Shown: positions 36,801-51,800 of the stretch, in pieces
Position numbering within the stretch: the first letter of the stretch is position 1
Layout of the letters: every line of letters begins with the position of its first letter
Assembly (NCBI RefSeq): GCF_964355755.1
Contig: NC_092678.1
Coordinates: 23,788,365 to 23,852,364, forward strand
Origin: Antedon mediterranea
Lineage: Eukaryota > Echinodermata > Crinoidea > Comatulida > Antedonidae
Direction: 5' to 3'
Length of the DNA stretch: 64,000 bases
Made by a program: the position numbers and the translations under genes
Notes under the pieces: model-generated
What the model saw: only the letters and a program-made list of their open reading frames with translations
The model's database searches: none
What the model was told of the DNA's origin: nothing

Positions 36801-39800
36801 GGGGAAACCAGTTGAGGAGTGTGTGCTTCAGCTGGAGCGACCTCTCCTTGATGTTGCAATTTATACCATTTTGGATTGTTGTCAAGATTATCCATATTAG
36901 AAAGGTCAATCATTACCTGTTGAAGATAAAGATTTTCTTGTTTTAGTTTAACTTTAAAGCTTGTTTCCCACTGGACGCAACTCAATGACGTAGACACAAT
37001 TCAAGTAGTTAGTTGACCAATCCCAAGCGACACTTTGGATTATCGATCGCGTCGTGATTGGTCAAATTATTTACAGTGCGCGTTTCATTTACAAGTGAGA
37101 ACAAATCTTTAACAGCGACAACCAGAGTCACAATCTGCCGTTGATTATCTACATGCACGCTTTGGCCACTGACTTTAAGGAAGGATTAGATTTTAAAACA
37201 CTTTTACCTGACCCATAAAATCGTTGGTCGAAAATCGATCATAGTCCCATACAAGTATTTCCAAAGATTTAGTGCAAAGTTCCCTTCGTCTGATTCCTCG
37301 AAATAGGAAAGTCTGATTCCAATTTGGATTCAACGTCCGTGGCACATACATTGTACGGCGTTTGTTTTCAGCACTAAAATGGAAATCACATAATGTTATC
37401 TTACTGAACACAATGGAAATATGCAACAGGAACACGGTATATTTATCATAGAAAGTATACAGCATGCTTAGCTTATTCTAGAAGAATATCTTGCTCAAGT
37501 TGATGAAATTGCTTTCCTACTTTACTTGGTTTTCATGACGTTTCACAAACATGGTTTCCACTCAAAGGAATGGAATGAATTATATTCTGGTTTAACAAGA
37601 TTTGACCTTGTTTCCAGGAGGATGGCAATGATGAAAGCGTTGTAATCAAGATTAAGACAATGTTTGCCGTAGTTGACAGTAGAAAGTGTGTACAGTATGT
37701 GGTTGAAGGTATATTTTCTACTGCATGTATAAAAATGATGAAAATGATGTTAATATACTAACCATCTTCCAGGGAGAAGGCAGATCTTTACGAACGGATC
37801 GGCAAGTCCATTACGATCTTTAGGTGCTAGATCACGTGCCTTTATTACGGTTATAAACAGATCACCGACATTGTCATCGTAATCAAGTTGGAGCTAATAA
37901 AGAAATAGAAAATTATAAAATAACCACAAAAGTTTATGTTATTCGACATAGAGCAGATTTCTTATATACTTATTTATTATCTGAAGTTACCACAGGGTTA
38001 AAATACTATATAATAATATTTACCTCAATTTCCCCCTTTATAGACTTCATTCGTTCCTTCCGCTTGCGCTAAAAAACATTAAAAAATAAATATTTATAAA
38101 ATGAAATAATTAACTAACGAAACGATTCAAATGATTTTGAATAACAAGTATCTGAACATTTAATTTGTATGGCTTTCTTCGTTTACCTTTGGTGTGGATG
38201 TATTGCTAGACGTTGATTGGCTTGTTGAAAACGACTCACTTGATTGAGACGGAGAATGTGATTGGATGCCTTCTAGTCGTTTGGTTAAAGTACGCGGGTC
38301 AACGCCATTCGTACATTTACCATCGGTTTCTGCGGTAGAAATAAAACATATTAAAAGATTATCTAATAGCGCAAAATGTACGCACGCATAACATGCTGTA
38401 TATCTCGTAAATCAAGCGGAGCATTTTATTATCATAAAAACGCGTTTGTTATGTAGCATGACGATATGGACATCATAATACCTGTCAGAGAAGCCATCAA
38501 TTAGAGACCTACATTAGCAAAGCAAATAATATAAATCCAACTGATTCCATAATCCGAGGCTTTAGTGAACGTCTTACGCTCGCTAGGAAGCAATTTCCAA
38601 TAAGTAAGACTCACTTGCAGTTTATCGCGTAAATTATTTCATAGGCAACTTTTACTAATGTTACCGAGGTACATAATGAAAACTAGATATTCAGTCTAAA
38701 GAGGTACGTCCTCCGATGAAACGACAAATACAAATTATGACACTATACAATTGTACACGCGAAAGCAAAAAGAAAATAAAAAATAAAAAAGAAAGGATTC
38801 TATGCAAAAAACTCCTCAAAAACATGTGCTTTTCTCCACTGTTACAGTAGTATAAAAATAAATAGTCTAGGCCTATAAGTGTGTAATCTTACCGTAAATA
38901 GCAAATTGCCTACTACCATGTGACGTTTGTTTAGATGAGGCGCTTTTTCGCGGTGAATCCATCATGCAAACTCCACTGCAAGTAATGAATAAAAAAAATC
39001 TTACAATTACGCTCTTAAAGCAATGTTTTCCTTGTGGCACTCATGAGCAATGATACAGTATTTCCATTAAAAATGCGGTGTGCCCATATATGGACACGAT
39101 GACGTAATATGTCAAATTAGTTTGATAGTGTAGACAGAGCTTTAGTTTAATTTGAAAGTACTGTATCTAGATTGTTTATAGCAAACTCGTATTGATTGAA
39201 GACATCGCAGTATCAAATAAAGTACACGGTACCTTCTTATTACAATTTCAACTTCTCCGTCTGAACCACTAATTAATTGCTGAGTCTCTTCATACGTTTT
39301 GCCTTCTAGTGAAACCCCACACCATTCTAATATTTCATCTCCTAACTGAAGTTCTATAAAAAGAACATGTAATAATTTATGTTTGTTTCGTGCATCAAAC
39401 AGGCGTGTCAATTTTGAATAATTTTATTCTTTTTTCTTCATTCAATAAATGCGAATAGAGGACTCTTTCTGAAACAAGCTTCCCAGCTTGAAGGGTTATC
39501 CTCTGCTATTCCATAACTGTACAATTATTAATTTGTGTATGATTTTGTTAAGTTCAAACTATAATGTATTGTATTGTGTATTTTATGGATAGCAATAAAT
39601 ATCACAAACAAATAAACAAACAAACAGTACAAAATATACCATACGCCTAAACGTAAAGTAATATCAAGAGAAACAAAACACAGTTTAATAAAGAAAAGAT
39701 TATAGTATTTTATTTAGATAATAAGCCTTAAAATGTTGTTGCTTACGTACCAGGTACTTTTTCAGCGACCCCTCCAGGATATATTTCAGCAATATACGCT

Positions 39801-42800
39801 CCTACTTGTCTAGATCCGGGTATAAACTTTCCTCCGATAATGCGCATGCCCAGGCCATTGCCTCTAGATGATCTATCAGAAGGATCTTTACTTAAATAAA
39901 ACTTTTTAGTAGGGAACGAATACTCCCGGACCTGTGTGGAATAGATTTATAAAACAAACATTCAACCACAAAACTGACCACTGTATTATTTGTCAAGCTT
40001 TAGTTATGTTCACACTGAGCCCGAACTCGTACAAATTCATGAGAACTGGATTTAGTGTAAAGCTCTGTCTACACTATCAACGTTTATGTGACAAAAAATG
40101 TGATGTGTTTTTTTATTACACCTTATTTATAGAGGATGACCCTACCATATTTGGCCACATCACACTTTTTTTTTCAAACTAGTTTGATAGTGTAGAAAGA
40201 GCTTACTACAGTACAACCGTTAACAGTAACGCATTCCGTAGAAAACGTACACGTGGTGTGACCGAAAACGTAACGTACGTAATAGCCCGAATCCTTTTAT
40301 GTAAACATTTAACGTCATTGATTATAAACATTGCAATATAATTAAACTAACACTGTATTATACATTTATTTACGTCATTTTAATGTAAGCTGAAAATTAT
40401 CTTTTTTAATTTTTACCTAATCATTCCTATGGAGACTTAATTAATAATCTTACTTTAAAGTAAATATATACGTTTAACCCAGTTTATATCTAGAGTGTAC
40501 ACATCAATGTCTTGTAAACAATTTGTCAATATCCTCCTCAGAAACAAACGAAACAACGCCAACGCAAGATAATTATTTTCAAGCTTTACCATAAACTGAG
40601 CTAAGTGGTGATAACACTATAACGCTATAATACCACCGCGTAATATTAACCAACATACGCAGAATAAAAGGTAAACACGATTAATTATACAGGCCCACAT
40701 CAACACCAATCAAATTATATAATCATTAACATAATTCAACAAATAATTGTTTTAAATTCGATTATTTAAATGTTTCGTTAATGACCAACATTAGTATTTT
40801 TGTGAATACATATCTTTTTTCTACATATTATTTTTGTCACCAACCAAACACCTTAACACTCATTTTAATGGTGTATCTATTGGTTGAATTGTGTAAACAC
40901 TAACTAAACATTAACTTTCATCCAAGTAATCGTTGCTTATTAGTTGTTTTTCGGACTAAATTGTAATCATTACGCATTAGAAAAACAACATGAATAAATG
41001 CTTTTTCAAAATATTGAAATGAATGGAATATAATACAATTTAACTTACCGTTGGTTCTGATTTGTAGCTTGAAAATGAGCTTTGTCGGTTTCTGTGAATT
41101 GGAGCACTTCTATATTCCTCAACATCGCTGTCGTCTGCTCCTCCACGGCGTGTCCACTCACTCGCTTCCATCCTTACCTCCTGGCTACTATAATAATAAT
41201 CAGCTGGGCAAGAAAGCAGACAATCTTAATAACGCTTTACAGACTTATAAACATAATCTACTAAATGTATTTATCATCTACATGTATTGGAATGTATACT
41301 GATTGGTTCTGTGCGAACGTACCCCGGTAGTCACAATTGATAAACTGCTTGTGATGTTTTATTTCTGATTTGCGCTCGCTCTATTTTCATCAATTAGACG
41401 AGTCTATTTTACTCTCGGGTAAATTAAAATGATCAACTTACAGTGCGGTATTATCATTTTATGTAGTTGATAATTGTAATGTATTGTTTTCAATCCTTCT
41501 CAATACATTTATATTGATAAAATTTTATTAAGCAAGATAAAAATATCGCTAAATTATTTTTTTATGTCTAACAATCTTCATACATTTGAAAGTTTAGTTT
41601 TTCAACATCTATAATATTGATTTATATTTAAATACATCTCCGGGATTCAGAGCAAATTCCATTGGTTAATGAATACTTTATTATGTTATGTAACTAATTA
41701 CCACTTTATTCGGTCATATCACGTGTGTACGCGTTCATAAGCTGATGAAAAGGGAATGGATTTAGTACGCGCACGTCATTTATGTCGGTATCGTCGATAC
41801 ATATACCATCAAACAACATTATTGTAGCAGTTAATATTGTTTCTTGAATTTGTGTTCTCGTTTGTATCTCAGAAGCAGATGAAATGTAATGTCCACAAAT
41901 CTAATGAATTGGTTAGAACCGGATCACGCGATTGAAAGAAATGGTCGAATCGGGTACCGGTTCTTGACGTACACCGATTCGGCGACATTTGGTCATGAAT
42001 TTGGGGCAATCAAGCTGTTATGATCGGGAGTGGAAACATGCTTCGAGGTAAATAGGTTTGCTGGAACCTTGTTTAGTTGTTTTGGTGACTGCGTATTCAT
42101 ATATCTTTCGATTAAACTAACATTACTGACATATCAGTGTCTTTTCTGACGCCATAATGTCGAGCAACAAACGTGTAGTATTACCCATGATTCTTCTTCT
42201 TAACTTCATTCCATTTTTGTTTATCGTTTATCTATTCGTATAATTCTAATATTTGCAGGCATTCATTTCCGTTGAACCCACACAAAGAAATTGTATTATT
42301 ATTACGAGAGGCTTTTTTTTTCACGATATAAAAAGTGTGTAACCAAGTTCATTTAGAATGTAGTTATAATTACATATGGAAGATAATGAAGTTATACCAA
42401 TATTGTTAATGTGACAAGCATTGTATATTTTTTATAAATAAAAAAGCCAGGTTTAAAGGAAACATTTGTGTAACTATACTACCGTTAAATAATGTATTAT
42501 ATATGCGATAAATGTTCAGCATGTTAGTAAGAATATTATACTGTTATTATCAAGAAAATATTTTGACTTATTCTTAATTCAAGATTATATTAAGCATTAT
42601 AGGTAAAATAGTTCCTTGAGAATACATCGTCATTGACACCACGCAGAAACATACGCGCGCGTAAAAAATTATGCTGTAGTGTAGTATGCTACACGTACGT
42701 AAACGTGTGTGTTTCCTGATGGTGCCACTGTCGAAATATGAGACTAATAGAAAAGGATGAGAATTTAGAAAAAAAAATGACCTTACCGTAAGCTTTCTGA

Positions 42801-45800
42801 TAATAATCCAGAAGTTGATCTTTGCTCATATGGACTACACGATCAGGAAGAGACATGGTACTAAGGTGCATGTAGGGATAGATCATGCCAGCTACAACAC
42901 AGTACAACGCGAGAAAAACAAACATCCAATAAGAGACGTTACGTTATGAAAATAAGTTTGATAACTATAGAGGGCGTCTTGATTAAGTCGAACTCGAATA
43001 TAATTGATATCAGTAAAATACTGTATGCTATTAATTTAGTATAGGAAGTAATATTGATTCTACCATTCTAAACTGCTTTACCATGAAGCCGTCGAGATTA
43101 CCAAACTTATGTGCAGTTATGTATAGAAATTAAACATTTTTCAAGCATTGGTTTAAAAGCAGTATGAAATATAAATATTATGATTGTATTTTACGTTTGA
43201 AATATAAGTTCATTCCAGCATGCTGTAAATAAGTTTAAAGAACAATATTAACATAACGTGCAAAAGTTACTATAATATAATAATTGATAAAGAAGAGTGT
43301 GCAAAGTTTTGCTACAGTGTATTGCACTTATAGAGTGATCGTGCAAAGTATTTGAAGGCCAAATATTATGGAGACTTTATACCTTCCAGATTTGGATAAG
43401 ATTGCGTGGATGAGACAGGAATAGGTGACGATCCCATGCTTCTCTGTGGAGCTGACTTTGATGGACTGAGTAATGGCTTCCCTAACATTACTCCATGAAC
43501 TTGGCTGCTTGTTTCACGTCCGATACTGTCATAGCGCCTCTACAATCAGAAACAATAGGTTACATTATATTTGCAGATATGTGAATATATGTACTTTTGA
43601 TTTAATTGTTTGTTTTATTCGAATCCGTTAAAAATGTTGAGGATTTACCCTTTCATTTCGATGCTGATACGAATCTGAATCAGACGAACCGTCTGTTTGT
43701 CGACTTGACCTATAACCCCGAGTATCAGACGAATCAGAGCCAGACTTGAAATTCGGAATATCTTCGCGCCCTTCTTGAATTGACTGGTAATCCCTTCTTA
43801 TTGACTGAGAAGGCGTATCATCTAGAGGCAGAATAAGGCCGTGGGCATCGCGTTTCAATACGGATTGTCCTCTGTCGGGTAAATAAGGAGAAGATAGTGA
43901 CAGAGTGTGAGATCCATCAGTTTCGTCGAGTTGAGCATCTGACATGGTTTTCATACCAGCACCTAAGTGTCTGTTGTCGGTTCGTTGTATATCACCCATA
44001 CTTTGACTTAATTTAGACGTTTGTCCAGTCCAGTCGCTACGACGTTGTGCTTTTATCTGTTCCAGTCGTTTGGCAGATTCTTCCATTTGGCGCTTTCGAC
44101 GTTCTATTTCTTTCCTAAATTGCCTTTCTTGGTCTTCGCGTATCTTTCTTTCAATTAGTTCACCTTCTTTGCTTAATTTTTCTTCATCAATCTTAAAAAT
44201 AAAAATGCAATGATTAATATAATGTTATATACCAATATATTGTTGCATGATAGTTAATAGTTCCGAATGATTTACTAGGTATAATTATAAACTGTAATAC
44301 CATGCATAAATATTGATTATGTTGTTAATGTGTGTATATGTTTTCCTTAAAATTGATAATACATTCGCATTGCTAGTAAAGTTTAATAGCTGTTCATAGT
44401 ATGATGTTGGTAATAACTTACGAGTCTTTTCTTGTCCTTTGTTCTATATTGACGAAGAACAGGCGGAGACGAACTATTAGTTCTCCGTACAGACGCATCT
44501 GATTGGAATTTCTTTCTTGACATATGCGAGTCGTAAATGGTATCTTCAAATTCACCATCACTATGAGTACAGCGTGAATCGTGCTTCTTCCTTTGAGCAG
44601 TTGAGATCCTTCTTAAGTCATCAGATAATCCATACTTTTGTCGAACTTCCCTTTCTATCTCTGATCTTTCGTAAGCTTTATACTGAGTTCCAGTTGACTC
44701 AGATATTTGCTTCTCAATCTGCTTGATGATATCCTCTTCTGATTTCGTCAACTGGAATCCATGCGAGAAGGGTCTTAGGACGTCATCGAGATCTGACATC
44801 GACTTTGATCTCTCATCATCTGATGATTTACTCTCACTGTCGTGCATCATAACCATTTCATCAACATCAAAGATCATACCAGTACCTTTTTGTCTTCTTT
44901 CCTGACGTCTAAATATTCTTGCTGCTGTCATATCAAGTCTTTTCTTATCTTCTTCTGTCTTTTTACCAGCACGCTCTACTTCAAGCTTCTGTTTTTCAAG
45001 TTCCGCTGCCTTTCTCCTAAGCATCTCCCTTATGTACTGTAGATTCAATGTCTTGTCGGAATCTGATTCTTCATTGGCGCTATCTGCTGTCATTCCGACA
45101 GAGGTTATTGATAAACGTGTGCTTGGTACTGGTGGAAGTCTTCGTCGAATTTTAGACATTGTTTCTGAGTTACCCCCACGTTCAGAATCAGAGTCGGATA
45201 CATCACTGCCTTGAGCTTGAATCTGTTCAATGAAAATTATATAATATATAGTTATTTTTTGTTGTATTATAAATTCAATTGTTTTTATTTATTCCAAACT
45301 ATAAAATGATATAAATGTGGATGAGTTTTGTGTATTCTCAGAATATAATCTTGTATTCATGATGGGTATCAGGTACCGTAAGTGTAAGAATAATACATTG
45401 AATTAAAGAAGAACAAACACAAGTATATAAAAAACAACAGAAACGATAACAAAATGTTACTTACTCCTGAAGCATGCCTTTTATGGCTCGGTGGTTTTCC
45501 TGGTAATGTGAACATTTTCGAAGAGTATTCTGATTGACCCTCAGAGGTATGTTGCCGAGAAGAAGAGGTGGGCATCAACGGTGTGGTAGAGGCGTCGGTA
45601 ACAGGTAAACGTTTACTGTTTCTCTTAACAATCATCTCTGGTGTCGATGATCCGCTGGATCCACGTGACGATGTTGATGACACAGCAGTAGAGACGTCTT
45701 GGTCAGTACCGACCCCTTTTTCTCGGAACATCTTCGTTTTTGGGACAAATAATGATTCAGAATCGGAAGTTGGTGGGGATCCTTCTGGGCTGGTGCCTAC

Positions 45801-48800
45801 AGCTATGCTACTGGTTGTTGGACAAGTCGGGGATATCGAAGGACTTTCCAGTTGGTGGACGTCGGTAGAATCTGGTTGGTTGGATCTTATTGAGAGTAAA
45901 TGTGTGCCTTTTGTTGTGTACATAACTGCAATCGGTGCTTTATCACCCTCATTGTCATCATTTTCCTTTTCAGGTACAGTTTCAGTTCCAACTGAAACGC
46001 GTTGATGTTTCCTGCTACTGGCGATTCTAGTAACGCTTTTAGTTGAAACTTCACCATCTTCTTTACTTGTACTTGTTGCGACTGTTGCTGTTGATTTTGC
46101 ATCGTCTCCTTCAATATTTCCATCCTTTGTAGCGGGAACATGTTTTCTAACAGCTGCAGTAGGTCGGGGTTCACCTGTCTTATTTTCTTGTTTTAATTCA
46201 GTAGTCAGTGTACTGTTGTCTGACGAATCCGAGTTCTTTCGTGACCTACTGATCCTTTTAGGTGATTCTGGTAATGGACTGCTACTGGTATCTCTGATGA
46301 ATTGTTCAAATTGTTGCACCTTCTCTTGCAAACTTTCTCCCTCTCGGCCAACAATACTGGAACCCTCTTGTTCTGTTGACTGCCTAAATGTTGCTAAAAG
46401 CCGGGGAGACTGTGGTGACTCCTGAACGAACTTGGACGTCTTTGTAGCTACTTGTGACGTTTGCTGAAAAGTTTGTTTAATTTCTTTTACTGAGCTTACT
46501 CCTTTTTGAGATTGTGTTCGTTGTATTGATGACAAACTCGGCTTTGGGGGAATAGGTGGGGGTGCTGGAGGTTTATGTCTAGGTTTCGGTGTAGGTGGTT
46601 TTTTCTTTTCTGTTAATGTATTTTCGTTTGTCTTGTTTTGCTGTTTACTAGTATCTGGCGAGGTAACTGTATCTCCAATTTTAGCTAGTATAGGTTTCTC
46701 AAACGATTTACTTGTTTCAATTGGAGTTGGTGGTGATTCTAAAACTTGAGTATCTGATTTAGACGAAACTGTTGAAACTGGTGTAACTTTTGTATGATCG
46801 TGGTAGAGTTTTAGAGGCGGCGGTCTGGGCTTTGGTGTTTTTATTGATACATCTTCTTTACTGTCCGCATCTGATGAAAAAGATTCAAATAATACTTCAT
46901 TATTTTCGACCACTTTTTCAGAAGATCCAGTAGAAATCTTTTCAGGTGATGGCAGTTGCTCTTGTATTTCATATTCCTCTTCCTCTTCTTCCATCACTGT
47001 TTCTAATTGAAAGGCATCTTCTGGTGTTAAACTTGATTTTCTTGAATACTCTTCGTGAAGACGAAACTCTTCGTCTTCGTCATCTTCCTCTAATAAATCT
47101 GCTAAATCGCCACTCCCGTAAATATCATTCATTTGAGAGTCTTTGCTGTAATGATGTATAGTGTTATCATACATGCTTTCTTCTTCAATATCAATGTCCT
47201 CCTCATCTTCGTACTCAAGAGGAGACTCTTCTGCCAGAGATGGGTCAGCGTATTCCGGAGACGGAAAATCACCGGATGAATAGTCAGCATCGGGAGGAGA
47301 TCCTGACGTATCTACATCCCAAATTGGTGACAGAGGATTTTCAATCATACGTCGACTACGTTTCCTTTTGGGTAGCGAATTCGGTTTTTGTTTACGATTC
47401 GAAGGATATTGAAACTGAGACTTTACAATAACAGGTGTAGCAGTGCGGTTCGTTTTATTCGCTTTTGCTAATTGTTCGGATTCTGTTTCCATTCCTAGTT
47501 TAGTTAAATCACCTACAGATCTATATCTCATTTCTGGTTTTTCCTCTTTCTCACTTGGAAATCCGTAAAATGAGGAAGACTTTGCAGTGTTTTTACCTAA
47601 GAAACATCCCTGTTGAAGGTAATCTTCAGCAGTTAGAAGGGAACGACCTCTTTCTGATAGTTTTGGGTCACTAATGGCATGTGAAGGCTTTTCTCCAATT
47701 ACAACCTTTGATTTTGTTTTTCCTCCACAAACCCGGATCTCACTGTCACTTAAACTTTCGCAATCTAATGAGTAATTCCGTTTTCCATTAGCTAACATCA
47801 TTTCTATCTCTTCACGATACGGTGATAAAGTTTTATCTGTAGCTGTGTCATCATGAGATACAGTTGATGTGTGATCAATATCTAGTGCTTCCATTTGCAA
47901 ATCCTCTTCTTCATAGTCGTCTTCGTCAAAATCATGTCCATCACTGGATTCTCTGTCAAGTGAACTTGTAGACCCAGCGCTAATTTTTTCTCCTCCAAAG
48001 TTAAACGATTTAAATATTTCTTTAAATCCTTCTGTATGGCTATAAATTTGTTCTTCTATAGATTTAAATTCATCACTATCAAGAATCGATTTTCTCTCTT
48101 TTATAGCCGGTAAATCATGTATTGAAGAGGCTACAACTCTACCAGAAGTACTACCGTTTGGTCTCGCTATTTCATCTTGTTGCTGGCTAATCGTTTTCAC
48201 ACTATCGACTGATATTTCCGTATTTTCTACAATTACTTCATCTTGCTTCTGATTCCTTTTCGCATCAGTACTTTCTTTGCCTGACATTTGCATAAGCATT
48301 TTTCTCATTTCTTCGTCATCAAGGTCTAAGCTGGTTCGGGATTCCTCGGCAAGAGTCGGTGTAATGTCCTCGTCTCGCATACTTTCTAGACCACTATCGG
48401 AAGCAGAAAACGATGACGTCATAGTATTTTCTGGCAGACTATGGTTGCTATCTCGCTGTCGATTATGCTGTTGATCGTCTGGAGTTTCATCACTGCTTGA
48501 TCGTTGGTCCAAAAATTTAACTCCTGAAAAATATAGTTTCGTAGCAGAAGATTATAATACACGTAACGATGTCTTTGAAACTGGGAAATGAGTTAACAAA
48601 TTCACAAAATAAGTAAATTCTACTAGGATTGTATTTTGGCAACGTAAATCTAAATAAACACTATATATTGAGATAGGTTCTACATTGTTTATGCTAATAT
48701 TTGTTATCTATAATTATATAGTGACATTTATGCTTGTCATCTGAGCTATTATGCTAAGCGATTTGATGTGACATGAAACTCTAGAATTTCTCCCTCGTCG

Positions 48801-51800
48801 TAACATTATTTATTTTTATCGTTTAATCGCCAACTTGAATGTTTATGATGCGTTAAAATACTTTACCATCATTATGCAGGCTTCTTAAGGGTTATACTGT
48901 CACTAGCTTATGGATAGTACATGTGAGAATAATTTATAACTACATTTATCGTCTTTTTGTACATTATTTTTCCAAATAATGTTGATCGTTTTGTAGGATC
49001 TATAAACGTATTTATTACAGAAATATCTAAAAAACAATAATTCTGTGGGTAACAGTGGACGTATCTCCATTAAAATACAAATTAAAAATGGTGAAGCACA
49101 AACATAGATTAAAACGTAAGCGACATGCAACCGTTTATGATATAGCCCATCTTGGATAATAACATAAAGTGTGTTACGTGGAGAAGTAGGTTAGTAACAT
49201 GCAATGGGTAGGCGGTATATGAATCATATAGGCCTATGCTAATTTTGCTTTATTTTGATATCCAAACTGATATTTTAACGTGGGTAAAAATGTCATTATT
49301 ACATTAAGTTTTGACATTGTGGAGACTATGCCTCATATGTGAGTGGGAGTGGAATCATTGTAACAGCTTTAATGAAGTTATCGTTTTAAAATGCATTAGT
49401 GCCAATTAGTTTCATTTTCCTTAGGGATAAATGTTTATTGCATATATTATTATAATTATTTTCAGTTGGTTTTTCAAAAAAAGGGGGCATAAATGCTATA
49501 CATACCAGTTGATATAATCTCTGATATACCACTCCGCTCGAGTCCTTCAGACGCCACCTTACGTAATTCGTCAGCAACTTTTGGCACATACTGTATATCA
49601 ACCGACTCCAGCACTGAATCTCGAATGTTTTCGTACTCTGAAAATGAGGCGGTTCGTTCAAAACGTATGCCTTCGGAACGACCCTGCAAACAAATTCAAA
49701 TTTTGAACACGCAATATGAAATAAAATTAGGATCTCAACAATATATAAAAAAGGGTAAACTTTATCCATAATTTTTTTGGACAAAATGAGTTATTATCTG
49801 GAAAAAATTTATTTAAATGTAAGGTGACTGCGATTCTCGTGTATAATGGACAATAACGATTTATAACATTATGAGTGTGGATTATGCCAAGTTTAGTGAC
49901 ATATACATATGATAACGCTTTATTTGATATAAATTCAGTTATACACAAATAAGTATTTAGATAATGTGTTTTATTACTCTTTTATCAACCATGTCATATA
50001 AATTCGACAGACTGAGTGTAAAATATGGCACTTTGCAGTCCAACACGATTCAACTTACTGCGTTTATTGCCATAGTTGCTTCGTCCAGACTGCTTCGCCT
50101 CCCTGATCCAGACGGTTTACCTCTTTGTCGATGGTACCATGAACCTGAACTGGCTATAAGATGGCGGCGATGGTAGCACATGTTGCAAAGCCATACATCC
50201 TTCTACAATAATTAAAAAAAGCGAATGAATTTAATTAAAAGGTTTACACTGTATTATAATATAAAGTACTTTTCTAAAAACCTTTAAGCCCAAAAGGCTT
50301 TTAATCCGTGTACAGTGATTTGAAATGAGACCTGGAAGTCATGTACTTTGCTTTACGTATTCTATACAATTTAAACGATTTGTACCTTTGTTTTACTTAA
50401 AATAAGTCTTTATAAGATGTATTGTATATTCTATAGGCCTATACGTTTTAACGAGTGGACATAATCCGACGCGTTAATGTAACTATAAGTGTAACCCGTG
50501 CTAATAATACTATCGCATGTTATAATGTGTACAGTATATGGACTTTGATTACTGTACATTATAAAATTTGAACCAAACAAACCCAATTGGCTATGACCAG
50601 TATGTTATTATCGACCCATTAAAACCACAAATAAGTTAATTAGTTACATTGCACTAATTTTAACGAATAAGTAAGTCCTATATAATAATAATATTTCTCT
50701 TTGAATAGAGGAAAATCACATAAGAAAATAGAATTTTCACTGTATGTTGCAATATGTTAATGTGTCTGATCACGTGGTTCCCATAAACACGTAATATTTT
50801 TAAACTATATTAGCAAAAACGTACGGTTATAAATTGTGTCCGTTATTTTTATTGTGAAGATACCGAGACCCACTTGTAATAGATGTATTATAAATAGTAT
50901 GGTTATTCCATAATAGAGATTGTGGATATACTGTATTAATAAATGTTTCTTGTATTAACGTTAGATAGAGTCCTATATTCGTTGTATCGTATGATCTGTT
51001 AACGTATTCAATCAGTGTTGTGAGTAACTGTTGTAATCATTTATGTCATAGGACATATTTCACTCATGCATTAGCTGTAGGGAAGCATACAATCGGAGTA
51101 GTTCTACATTAAATTCAACTTGTAATTTCGTCATGTTGAATGTACATCGTAACAGTGCAATTATTTCAATTCATAAACTCGGCCCAAGTAAAAACTGGCT
51201 CTAACATAGGCGCAACGCGCGGAAGCGAACGCGGACGCCCCAAGTAATTGACCAATCATACGCGATGGATTATCCAAAATGTCGCTTGTGATGAAATGAA
51301 ACCTTTTTTTTTTATGGAAGATGGGGCTTTTTGTATTGTATAAGTTTTTAGTCTAATGTCGTTTAAACAGAAACTGTACTTGATGTTACTTTGTACGGAT
51401 CTCAACCCACGCCAATTATGGATGATATCTAAATTAAATAGTATTTTAGCTGATGAATCTCATATTCTCAACAATAAGTTAGTAGTTACCAGATCTGGAA
51501 CAACAATTTCAGTAAAAACAAATAGACATACATTGTCATTCTTACCTAGCGCCATTAGACTATACAACAGTGAGTTTCAAAGATAGGTCATTAGGTCTGT
51601 TGTATTTTATATTGCTGATCATTTGTTGTTGTTTTTGTTGTTGTTAGTTCCAAGTTGATCACGAATGTAAATATTATGTATGTATTGTTTTACTTGTGTT
51701 TTTCTGCCAAGAAAACAATTATTATTATACTATGTATATGAATGACTTAATAAATCGAATCTGAATCTGAAATCTGTCCCCCACCTTCAATTCCCAGATA

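Noticed and set aside
45369-45464. Extension of the large Piccolo-like exon to the next stop
   Set aside because: A strong donor (GTAAGT) follows 45465, the extension is lysine/phenylalanine-rich intron-like sequence, and the next exon is in phase with that donor.
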